Shown: positions 13,577 to 19,923 of the stretch, one piece after another
How the letters are laid out: each line of letters starts with the position of its first letter
Position numbering within the stretch: the stretch's first letter is position 1
Assembly (NCBI GenBank): GCA_024405255.1
Contig: JAKSOY010000062.1
Span: 1 to 19,984, forward strand
Direction: 5' to 3'
Source of the DNA: Kiritimatiellia bacterium
GTDB taxonomy: Bacteria > Verrucomicrobiota > Kiritimatiellia > RFP12 > UBA1067
Length of the DNA: 19,984 bases
Notes under the pieces: generated by a model
Database searches by the model: none
What the model saw: only the letters and a program-made list of their open reading frames with translations
Told to the model about the DNA's origin: nothing
Translations under genes and position numbers: made by a program

Positions 13577-16369
13577 TTATTCGTTTTCGATTTCAACGTC
13601 CGGGAACCACTTCTTCGCCCACTTGGCGCAGTCGTCGAATTCCTTCGCCGCCTTTTTGACGATCGAGTGGTTGAAGGTCTTCACCGCCCCGGCATTCGCG
13701 GACTCGCCATAGAACACGTCCAGCGTCAGCGCCGCGCCGAGGATGTGGTTCGAGCATTCCAGCGGACCGATCTTCGTCGTCTCGCGCCCCTTGACGGCGA
13801 GCGAGGTGATGAGCTGCACCATGTAGTACGTGTACTCCGGCTTGGCCGCGCCATAGAGACGCACCCACTCGATCTTGACCGGTCCCTTGTCCGGTTCCAT
13901 GTGCCCGCGCACGGACTTGTACTTCTGGATCGTGATGTTCTTCTCGTCCACGTTCACGACCACGCTACCGTCGCGCGAGAACTTGAATTCGGGCCGCTCG
14001 CCCTTCTTGGACTTGTGCGTCGGATCCCCCGCCAGGTAGTAGTGTTCCTTCAAGCCCTTGATGAAATGTTTCTGCAGCCCCTGCATGCATTCCACCTTCT
14101 TGACTTGCGAACGAACCTCCTCACGGCCTTCCTGCGAGATGAACGTCGTCGCCAACGGCCGCAGCTGCTTGAGCGCCTGCTCCCAGTCGAGCGTCTTCAG
14201 ACGGCTCCCCGCGAGTTCCTTGAACTTCGCCTGGGCCGCTGCCGGTTCCTCGGCTTTCGCCTTCTCCATGCGCTCCTTGAGTTCACGCTCCTTGTCGGCC
14301 TGGGCAGCCTGCTCCTTCTGCTTCTGCGCCGCCGCTTCGGCCGCCGCCTTCGCCGCGGAGATCTCGAGCAGCGCCTTGCTCACGAGCGAGGTCGCCGAGG
14401 AACGGACGATTCCGATCTTGCGCTGCGCATCGTTCACGCACTTCAAGGACTTCATCGTTTCATGCGCGTCGAGCACTTCCTGCGAGAGCGAAGCCAACGC
14501 CTGCGCCGTCTCCCAGCTTTCGCCCTTGAGCGCATCGGCCTTCGCCGCCAGCTGCTGGATCTTCAGCACATGTCCCTGCACGCGAATGTCGGCCGCACGG
14601 CAGAGATAGACATCCGCCCACAGCTCGCCGAACTTCTTCACGGAACCCGGCATCGGAATCGAGGTCTTCACCGCCGGTTCCTCGGCCGGTTTCACCTTTT
14701 CCTTCGGTGCCGCCGGCTTGTCTTCGGCCTTCTTCTCTTTCTGCTTCGGCTCGTCCTTCGGCATCGGCTTGCCGGTCAGACGCGCTTCCTGCTCGGCCAT
14801 CGCCTTCTCGGCCGCCGCCTCTTCCGAGGACTCGGTTCCCGTCGCCGCAGGCTTCGCCTTCGTCTTGGCCGGTTCCGCCTTCGCATCCGCCGCCGGCTTC
14901 GCGTCGGCCTTGGAAGCGTCCGGCTTCTTCGCATCGGCCTTCTTCTCCTCGGGCTTCTTCGCCTCGGCCGCCGGCTGCTGCGCCGACAGGAGCTTGTTCG
15001 TGTAGGCAATCGCGTCGGCGATGTCCTTCGTCGGTCCCGGTGAGAGAAGCGGCACCGCGAGCGGACGCAAGTCGGCCGGCAGCTGCTCGTTCATCTTCCG
15101 CGCAGCTTCCTTGATCTGGCGGTCGTTCTTCGCCACGAGATCATGGAAGTTCGCGCCGAATTCGTTCGCGGTCTTCACCGTGTTCGCAATGGCCGAACGC
15201 GCCTCGGCGACCTTGCTGACGGCCTGCGCCAGCTCCGCCTTGCGCTTCGAGTCCTTGTCGTGCTTGACGTACCAGACGAGTCCGCCCACCGTGCCCACGA
15301 CGGCCAACACGACGAGGGCCACCACGAGCCCCACCATCGCACCGACGTTCGTCTGCTTCTTGGGGGCCTCTTCCACGAGCGGACGCAGCCGCTGCGGAAT
15401 GGCGTCGGACGCCTCTCCCTCCGCACCTTCCCCGCCGTCGGCAGGCGCAGACGTCTGGGTCGTCGTCTTCATCTTGATCTTCGTTCCCTTGATCTTCAAC
15501 TTGCCGTTCGCAAGCCGAGACGTCCGCACCGGACCCATCTTCGCCAGGCAGCGCTTGATGTCGCCAATGAGGGACGAATAAGTCGGATAGCGCATCGACG
15601 GCTCCATCTCCAGCATGCGCATGATGATGGCATCAATGTCCTTCGGCAGGTCCGGACGCACCTCGCTCGGCGGTTTCGGCGGCCCGTCGAAACGGGCCTT
15701 CACCACCGCCGTCGCGTCCTCGCCTTCAAACGGGGCAACCCCCGTGAGCGCATGGTACAGCGTGCCGCCCAGCGAATAGATGTCCGCACGGAAGTCGATC
15801 TTCTGGCGACGCACCTTCTCCGGCGAAATGTAATAGGGCGTGCCCCAGATCTCGTCCGAATCGCCCTGCATCGCCGCCAGGCCGAAGTCCACGAGCTTGG
15901 CGTTGCCATCCGTATCGAACAGCACGTTCTCGGGCTTCACGTCGCCGTGCACCAACCCCTGGTCCGCAGCCATCGCCAGCGCCTCGGCCATCTGATGGCC
16001 GATCTTCATCACGCGCGCCGGATCAAGCGTACCCGGATTCTCCGCCATGTCCTTGTCGAGCGAACCGCCGCTGACAAGCTCCATCGCGATGTACGGCATG
16101 CCCTGCTCGGTACCAAAGGAATAGACCTGGGCGATGTTCGGATGGTTCAACCGCGCCGCCGCCTGGGCCTCGCGCTGGAACCGCTCGACGAACGCCGGGT
16201 CGTCACCCAGCGACTTCAACATCACCTTGATGCCCACCTTGCGGTCCAGCATCTTGTCGCGCGCCAGATACACGCCACCCATACCACCGTGCCCGAGCTC
16301 CTTTTCCAGCAGGAAATGCCCGAAGTCCGACGGGGTCGGAATCATCTGTTCATTGTTGTTTTCACTCAT
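13577..16369 (-). CDS. Membrane-anchored Ser/Thr protein kinase (PknB/Hanks type) with large extracytoplasmic part
   Basis: A 930-residue protein. The cytoplasmic kinase domain (about 16-275) has the glycine loop GHGGMGGVY (26-34), Lys48 in GIKVM, the catalytic HGDVKPEN (141-148), DFG (161-163), SPE (182-184) and D196 in DIYSLG. HGD replaces HRD, so it is a non-RD kinase that may not need activation-loop phosphorylation. A membrane helix follows at about 342-368. Outside are a Lys/Ala/Pro/Glu-rich linker (about 465-590), an Ala/Lys/Glu coiled-coil region (about 665-730) and an unassigned C-terminal domain of about 160 residues, possibly the sensor. There are no PASTA repeats. AGGGGAG lies upstream of the ATG and an extended -10 promoter at 16402-16407. 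The downstream transporter and isomerase-like genes are 32 and 37 bp apart, suggesting it regulates or senses sugar use. Confidence 0.93.
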   Translation of the reverse strand: MSENNNEQMIPTPSDFGHFLLEKELGHGGMGGVYLARDKMLDRKVGIKVMLKSLGDDPAFVERFQREAQAAARLNHPNIAQVYSFGTEQGMPYIAMELVSGGSLDKDMAENPGTLDPARVMKIGHQMAEALAMAADQGLVHGDVKPENVLFDTDGNAKLVDFGLAAMQGDSDEIWGTPYYISPEKVRRQKIDFRADIYSLGGTLYHALTGVAPFEGEDATAVVKARFDGPPKPPSEVRPDLPKDIDAIIMRMLEMEPSMRYPTYSSLIGDIKRCLAKMGPVRTSRLANGKLKIKGTKIKMKTTTQTSAPADGGEGAEGEASDAIPQRLRPLVEEAPKKQTNVGAMVGLVVALVVLAVVGTVGGLVWYVKHDKDSKRKAELAQAVSKVAEARSAIANTVKTANEFGANFHDLVAKNDRQIKEAARKMNEQLPADLRPLAVPLLSPGPTKDIADAIAYTNKLLSAQQPAAEAKKPEEKKADAKKPDASKADAKPAADAKAEPAKTKAKPAATGTESSEEAAAEKAMAEQEARLTGKPMPKDEPKQKEKKAEDKPAAPKEKVKPAEEPAVKTSIPMPGSVKKFGELWADVYLCRAADIRVQGHVLKIQQLAAKADALKGESWETAQALASLSQEVLDAHETMKSLKCVNDAQRKIGIVRSSATSLVSKALLEISAAKAAAEAAAQKQKEQAAQADKERELKERMEKAKAEEPAAAQAKFKELAGSRLKTLDWEQALKQLRPLATTFISQEGREEVRSQVKKVECMQGLQKHFIKGLKEHYYLAGDPTHKSKKGERPEFKFSRDGSVVVNVDEKNITIQKYKSVRGHMEPDKGPVKIEWVRLYGAAKPEYTYYMVQLITSLAVKGRETTKIGPLECSNHILGAALTLDVFYGESANAGAVKTFNHSIVKKAAKEFDDCAKWAKKWFPDVEIENE

Positions 16370-16401
16370 AGTTGGTGCTCCCCTGACTAAAGCCAGCCAG
16401 C

Positions 16402-16430
16402 ATTATAACACGAAACGGCGGATTAGTCCA
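16402..16430 (-). promoter_or_regulatory. Extended -10 promoter of the kinase-transporter-cupin operon
   Basis: TGTTATAAT on minus (-10 at 16407-16402, TGn extended) with a -35 TGGACT (16430-16425) 17 bp upstream, four of six matches. The leader is about 25 bases and includes the AGGGGAG ribosome-binding site. It lies just before the stop of lepB. Confidence 0.75.
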
Positions 16431-16439
16431 CTCATCTCG

Positions 16440-17711
16440 TCAATCAATCGGACCCCACCGATGGGTCAGAAACGGCCAGAAGACGCCACCGGCCAAACCG
16501 CACAGGTTGCGCGCGGGGACAGGCCCCCAGTAGCGGCTGTCGTAGCTGGACGGCGAATTGTCGCCGCAGGCGTAGTATTCGTCCGGGCCCAGCTTCACCT
16601 CGTCGCCCGCCTGGCAGATCGTCCGCCCGGGCGACATGTAGTCGCGCCGCCCGCTCGGACGATACCCCGCATACGGATACGCCTTCTCGTGCCACTTCTC
16701 ACGGTTCTGAATCTGCGCAATCCGCTGCGGCGTCATCGGCTTCTCGCCATTCACCCGCAGTTCATAGGCGTCCTCGCCCGTCGCCACCATCGTCAGCGTC
16801 TCGTTCGGCACGCCCGTCATGCGCTTGATGTAGTGCGTGCCCTGCTGCAGCCCCGCAATGCCCGTCGTCGAGAAGATCATCACATCGCCACGCCGCGGAT
16901 GACGGAAATTCCACATCCAGCGGTTCACGAAGAGGAAGTCGCCCGACTCCACGTAGCCGCTCCACAGCACCTGCCCCGCCTTCACGTAGGAGCCGGGCGT
17001 CAGGCCGTTCGGCAGCTTCATCACCGTCTGGCTGTACGGACCATCCCCCGTCTCCGTCGGATGCAGCACGTCCGTCGGCACGAGCATCTGCTTGCTGTAC
17101 ACGCCCATCGCCCCGTCCACCACGCGCATGTCGTAATGGCCCGTGTTCGTCGGATTGAAACGCAGAATGCCGTCGAACGGCGCACGGAAGCACTCGTACA
17201 TCTTGCCCGTCAGCAGCCATTTGTACCAGCGCAGACCCGGCGCCGTATCCCAGAACGTCGCATCCATGGGCTTGCACGTTTCCGAATGGTTGCCGTAGAG
17301 CGTCGGCTGCATCGACCCCGTCGGAATGTGGAACGGTTCGTAGAAATAGGCGCGGAACGCCATCGCAACCGAAATCGACACCACAAAGATGTCGAGCCAC
17401 TCGCGCCCGACGGCACAGCTCTTCGGCGGATCGAGGAATTCTAGCAGCGCCTGGCACGTTTCCGCGTCCTTCTTCGCCCAGGCCGTCCGCAAGTCCCCCA
17501 TGCGCACGGCGAACACACCATTGTCCCGATAGGCCGGCAGATCCTCATAGGAGAGAATGAAGGTGCGCGCCGCGCCAAGAACGGCCTTCGTGGCCTTCTT
17601 CCGCTTCGCCGCCTTCGAAAACGGGATCTCGCCCTTGCAGAGGGACCAGATGCACCAGAGGACAAAGACGACCGAGAAGATCGTCGCGCCTCCACATAAA
17701 ACTTCTGTCAT
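16440..17711 (-). CDS. lepB: Signal peptidase I with a large insertion
   Basis: Signal peptidase I cuts signal peptides from exported proteins at the outer face of the inner membrane, using a Ser/Lys dyad. The 423-residue product has a first membrane helix (about 7-25), a cytoplasmic stretch, a second helix (about 104-123) and the catalytic box PTGSMQPTL (130-138, Ser133). The general base is Lys296 in HYIKRMTG (box D), and the last boxes are GDN at 383-385 and SSYDSRYWGPVP at 388-399. Between Ser133 and the GDFLFVNR segment (257-264) lie about 115 extra residues (WYKWLLTGK, GHYDMRVVDG, GSYVKAGQVLW), a periplasmic insertion that partly looks like a lipoyl/biotinyl-type hairpin (SYVKAGQVL). 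The protein is longer than E. coli LepB (about 320). It has its own promoter upstream at 17761-17789. Confidence 0.93.
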   Translation of the reverse strand: MTEVLCGGATIFSVVFVLWCIWSLCKGEIPFSKAAKRKKATKAVLGAARTFILSYEDLPAYRDNGVFAVRMGDLRTAWAKKDAETCQALLEFLDPPKSCAVGREWLDIFVVSISVAMAFRAYFYEPFHIPTGSMQPTLYGNHSETCKPMDATFWDTAPGLRWYKWLLTGKMYECFRAPFDGILRFNPTNTGHYDMRVVDGAMGVYSKQMLVPTDVLHPTETGDGPYSQTVMKLPNGLTPGSYVKAGQVLWSGYVESGDFLFVNRWMWNFRHPRRGDVMIFSTTGIAGLQQGTHYIKRMTGVPNETLTMVATGEDAYELRVNGEKPMTPQRIAQIQNREKWHEKAYPYAGYRPSGRRDYMSPGRTICQAGDEVKLGPDEYYACGDNSPSSYDSRYWGPVPARNLCGLAGGVFWPFLTHRWGPID

Positions 17712-17760
17712 CGCTTCGCTTTCTTTCAGATTGCCAAAAAACTCTTAACCGAGGATGACT

Positions 17761-17789
17761 ATTATATCATAACCAGCCGCCCCGCGCCA
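17761..17789 (-). promoter_or_regulatory. Extended -10 promoter of lepB
   Basis: TGATATAAT on minus (-10 at 17766-17761 with TGn) and a weak -35 TGGCGC 17 bp upstream. It would give a leader of about 42 bases. The identical TGATATAAT box occurs in front of the HEPN/SecB operon. Confidence 0.65.
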
Positions 17790-17998
17790 CGAAGTTTTCA
17801 CCGGCACCGAATTTTCGCACCCACGACGAGATCACCCAATGTTTACAGGGGTGAGAGCGAGGTGGGCGGGCAATTTGCCAACAGGCGAGACGGGCGCGGC
17901 AGTTCGCCGCTCGACCGTTTCAAGGGGCGGGCGCGAGGGGAGGAGATGTCGGGCGGGATTGATTTGCCATGCAATCGCGGTGCTACGAAACACAAGAA
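17790..17998. other. GC-rich stretch without a supported gene
   Basis: Between the lepB promoter and the terminator of the next operon there is no convincing gene. From about 17840 to 17960 the plus strand is very G-rich; I count 45 G or C in the 60 bases 17881-17940 (75%), far above the operon beside it. Frames of about 70-90 codons exist on both strands but have no ribosome-binding site, no family resemblance and overlap the terminator. It may be decayed coding sequence or an island junction. Confidence 0.6.
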
Positions 17999-18014
17999 CC
18001 GCCCCGAAGAGCGG
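17999..18014 (-). terminator. UUCG-tetraloop terminator of the HEPN/SecB-like operon
   Basis: On the minus strand CCGCTC-TTCG-GGGCGG forms a 6-bp stem closed by a stable UUCG loop, followed by TTCTTGTGTTT. It lies 36 bases beyond the last stop codon at 18050. Confidence 0.75.
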
Positions 18015-18049
18015 CCCGATACTGTTGAATTGCCATGGTGCTTCAATAG

Positions 18050-18508
18050 TCACAACACCATCGACAAGTCAAACAACACATCTTGGAATTGATCAGTGCA
18101 ATCTTTGGCGGCCTTGATGAAGGCCAACCTAATCTTGTTAGCAGGTTTGATCACCTCGTCTGGTGTCAGTTTGGTGGATTCAACATGAGTATCGGCATAA
18201 TCAGCTTCAGCGCGAGTTGATTCAAGCTGTTCATATGCAGACAACCAATTCAAGAACTCTTTATGCTTGCCGGCAACCGCTTGAACCAAGGCCTTGGCAA
18301 CACGATGCGCATTCGGGTTCTTCTCTTCAACTTTCATTCCGCGATGCTTACACGCATATGCGCAGACAGCCAAGAACATTCCGTAATACAACCGATTTGC
18401 CGATACGTCCAAGCGAACACTTTCCTCTTCGGTCGTCGAGTTGAAAGTATCAACGCCGAGGTTCCAAAACGTCTTCGACTTGCTGATCAGGGCATCGCTT
18501 GGGCTCAT
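18050..18508 (-). CDS. HEPN-domain protein, fourth gene of the HEPN/SecB-like operon
   Basis: A 152-residue, largely helical protein of the HEPN (UPF0332-like) type. Two marks support this: ANRLYYGMF at 37-45, equal to the family's SRAYYA-x-F helix, and R99-x2-ADY104-x3-HV109, equal to the family's R-x2-ADY region. HEPN proteins are often RNases or their partners in toxin-antitoxin and defence systems; the catalytic Rx4-6H motif is not present in its strict form here (the shared Arg and His are nine apart), so activity is uncertain. The ATG at 18508 begins two bases after the stop of the SecB-like gene; a TTG at 18514 would add two residues. Ribosome-binding sequence is weak (GAGA), so it probably depends on coupling. 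It is a paralogue of the first gene of the operon. Confidence 0.72.
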   Translation of the reverse strand: MSPSDALISKSKTFWNLGVDTFNSTTEEESVRLDVSANRLYYGMFLAVCAYACKHRGMKVEEKNPNAHRVAKALVQAVAGKHKEFLNWLSAYEQLESTRAEADYADTHVESTKLTPDEVIKPANKIRLAFIKAAKDCTDQFQDVLFDLSMVL

Positions 18509-18510
18509 GA

Positions 18511-18963
18511 TCAATTCTCGGTTTTCGGCGGTTCGACTTTGCTTTTCTCTTCGCTGGCCTTGTCAACCAGCTCTTGGATCCGCTGCTTAACATAATCGAC
18601 CATCATTACCGTCGGCAAGATGTCAATAGCACCTGTACACTGCGCAGCAACACCAGAATAAAGCCCACGCAAAATGCCATACAATACCGTTCCGCCATTC
18701 ACCCAGGCATGCATGGCGTTGGACTGCCCAACGACCTCTTTAAATTCAAAGTCACCCTCAATGACAGCTTGAAACAAGGTCTTGCCATTCGCATACTCGC
18801 ACCTCAAAACGGTACGATACTCTTTTGAGTCTGCCCGAAAGCAAACATCGGGAATAAGCCTCAAGTCGGGCTTCGAATCCGCATCGCGGCGCTCCTCAAT
18901 AAGAAGCCGTTTTATGCGATACTGGCGCAGCGCACAACTAGGCTGCGAGGCCGTAGTGGACAT
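18511..18963 (-). CDS. SecB-like chaperone-fold protein
   Basis: A 150-residue protein whose core follows the SecB pattern: strand FQAVIEGDFEF (64-74), then GGTVLYGILRGLYSGVAAQ (90-108), matching the family's LfPyvRe-x-i helix, and IDILPTVMMVDYV (113-125), matching LPPinF-x2-ly. SecB is a tetrameric chaperone that holds unfolded export proteins; solitary SecB-like proteins also act in toxin-antitoxin-chaperone modules such as Rv1955-Rv1957, where they protect the antitoxin. The last 25 residues are a charged, helical tail (KASEEKSKVEPPKTEN). A strong AAGGAGG (18979-18973) lies nine bases before the ATG, and the gene overlaps the end of the preceding one by 26 bases. Assignment rests on pattern only; another beta-sandwich fold is possible. 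Confidence 0.5.
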   Translation of the reverse strand: MSTTASQPSCALRQYRIKRLLIEERRDADSKPDLRLIPDVCFRADSKEYRTVLRCEYANGKTLFQAVIEGDFEFKEVVGQSNAMHAWVNGGTVLYGILRGLYSGVAAQCTGAIDILPTVMMVDYVKQRIQELVDKASEEKSKVEPPKTEN

Positions 18964-19432
18964 TGTTGCACCCCTCCTTCACCCTACCCAACGTCTCAAT
19001 CAAATGCTGAGTCTCGGACTGTATGCCGAGATAATCTTCATACGCCGGAACCTCTATACTAAACTCAACACAGTTCTCGCCTCTATCAGCCAAGATGGCC
19101 ATGATATCATCAGGCAGAACGCCTGTGTAATCTACACCATCCGCAAGAGCGTTAGAACTTGGATTGATACAATGGTCTGCATAAAATTCAGCCGTCTTTG
19201 AATGCGAATATACCGCAGGCACAAACGAATACACATTCTCGGGGCAGTTTTCCTCAATAACATCCCAAAGATACTTCTTTGCATTCCTACAGTCGGCATC
19301 GGGGATGTCAAACAACTCAACGCTAATAATATCACCAGCATCAGGATCGGCCGCAAAACGCACCTCATTCGCCACGTACGTTTTGCGAATTGCTCCCAAA
19401 ATCTTGTTCTTAATGAGTTCGAGACATTCCAT
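18938..19432 (-). CDS. Unassigned small protein, second gene of the HEPN/SecB-like operon
   Basis: I do not recognise this acidic 164-residue protein. It appears to be alpha/beta: helix ECLELIKNKILGAIRKTY, strand VRFAAD, strand DIISVELFDIPDAD (33-46), helix to about 63, strand VYSFVPAVYS, then an acidic C-terminal half (AILADRGENCVEFSIEVPAY) ending in a helix. The MNT nucleotidyltransferase signature GS-x10-DxD, the usual partner of HEPN toxins, is absent; D-x-D-like acids are seen only in ADPDAGD and DIPDAD. I chose the ATG at 19432 because AGGAGG (19443-19438) sits five bases before it; an upstream ATG at 19447 overlaps the preceding stop as ATGA but has no site of its own. Position between HEPN and SecB-like genes suggests an antitoxin or chaperone client. 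Confidence 0.7.
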   Translation of the reverse strand: MECLELIKNKILGAIRKTYVANEVRFAADPDAGDIISVELFDIPDADCRNAKKYLWDVIEENCPENVYSFVPAVYSHSKTAEFYADHCINPSSNALADGVDYTGVLPDDIMAILADRGENCVEFSIEVPAYEDYLGIQSETQHLIETLGRVKEGCNNVHYGLAA

Positions 19433-19437
19433 ACGCT

Positions 19438-19443
19438 CCTCCT
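19438..19443 (-). promoter_or_regulatory. Strong ribosome-binding site that fixes the start at 19432
   Basis: AGGAGG with five bases to the ATG at 19432. It lies across the stop of the first HEPN gene, so ribosomes ending there can restart, linking output of the two proteins. Confidence 0.8.
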
Positions 19444-19827
19444 TCATACTGCAAGCGCGGCTTTCATCAGTTCCTTTGCGTCGTCAAGTATGTCATTCAA
19501 GTCATCCTCGCTCACATGGTTAGAACGATAATCGGCTTGGCGTCTTACTTGATACAACTCAAGCATGGTCTTTCTATAGTGCGGAGAGATCTGCCCCGCC
19601 ACACTTCCCATCAAACCATGTATCGAATAACCGGGCGCATGTGATTCATACTTCTGCAACTCCGAACATTGCTTACGCACTGCATAGTACATGACAGACT
19701 GCAACACCGAATAGTAGTAACGACTCGCGGCGGAATCATAATCCGCATCAGTCGCCCAGCTATCGGCAACGCAAAAATTCGCCTTAGACTTTTCAGCCAA
19801 GACTTTAGTGTCTGTCAGTGCTTTCAT
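19444..19827 (-). CDS. HEPN-domain protein, first gene of the HEPN/SecB-like operon
   Basis: A 127-residue HEPN protein (UPF0332-like). The helix AASRYYYSVLQSVMYYA (33-49) is the family's hallmark, and R95-RQADYRSNHV-105 contains the R-x2-ADY motif shared residue for residue in pattern with the last gene of the operon (R-x2-ADY-x3-HV). Expected role: an RNA-cleaving toxin, or a HEPN partner that binds one; strict Rx4-6H is not met. I favour the ATG at 19827, which gives a leader of about 18 bases from the promoter at 19852 and has AAGGA directly before it, though spacing is tight. A GTG at 19848 would add seven residues but lies on the expected transcription start. The next gene starts 11 bp downstream. 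The G+C is about 50% by eye, unlike the rest of the window. Confidence 0.75.
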   Translation of the reverse strand: MKALTDTKVLAEKSKANFCVADSWATDADYDSAASRYYYSVLQSVMYYAVRKQCSELQKYESHAPGYSIHGLMGSVAGQISPHYRKTMLELYQVRRQADYRSNHVSEDDLNDILDDAKELMKAALAV

Positions 19828-19851
19828 TTCCTTGCTTAAACAACGCACGAT

Positions 19852-19881
19852 ATTATATCAAAAACATCAGTTTCTTGTCAT
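19852..19881 (-). promoter_or_regulatory. Promoter of the HEPN/SecB-like operon
   Basis: TGATATAAT on minus (-10 at 19857-19852, TGn extended) with ATGACA (19881-19876), five of six matches to the -35, 18 bp upstream. No obvious palindromic operator overlaps it, unlike many autoregulated toxin-antitoxin promoters. Confidence 0.75.
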
Positions 19882-19893
19882 CAAAATTCTTTT

Positions 19894-19923
19894 TTACCTC
19901 ACGCTTTGCGTGAGGTAATTTTT
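19894..19923 (+). terminator. Intrinsic terminator on the plus strand upstream of the HEPN/SecB-like promoter
   Basis: TTACCTCACGC (19894-19904) pairs perfectly with GCGTGAGGTAA (19908-19918) around a TTT loop, followed by TTTTT. A T-run also precedes the stem. On minus both flanks are A-runs, so it only works for plus transcription. No plus gene lies upstream within reach. The remaining 19924-19984 shows no gene. Confidence 0.7.

Noticed and set aside
14640..14990. Repetitive-looking DNA in the kinase gene
   Set aside because: Encodes the Lys/Ala/Pro-rich linker of the kinase; low-complexity coding sequence, not a CRISPR array or mobile repeat.
13667..15043. Arg/Leu-rich plus-strand frames opposite the kinase (also 15143-16390)
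   Set aside because: Shadows of the kinase gene, whose frame has all kinase motifs.
17875..18035. Three TTGCCA words in the gap after the HEPN operon
   Set aside because: Uneven spacing (89 and 66 bp) and only six bases shared; not a convincing repeat.
17832..18053. Short frames on both strands in the GC-rich gap
   Set aside because: Overlap the operon terminator and the end of the last HEPN gene, no start signals, no family likeness.
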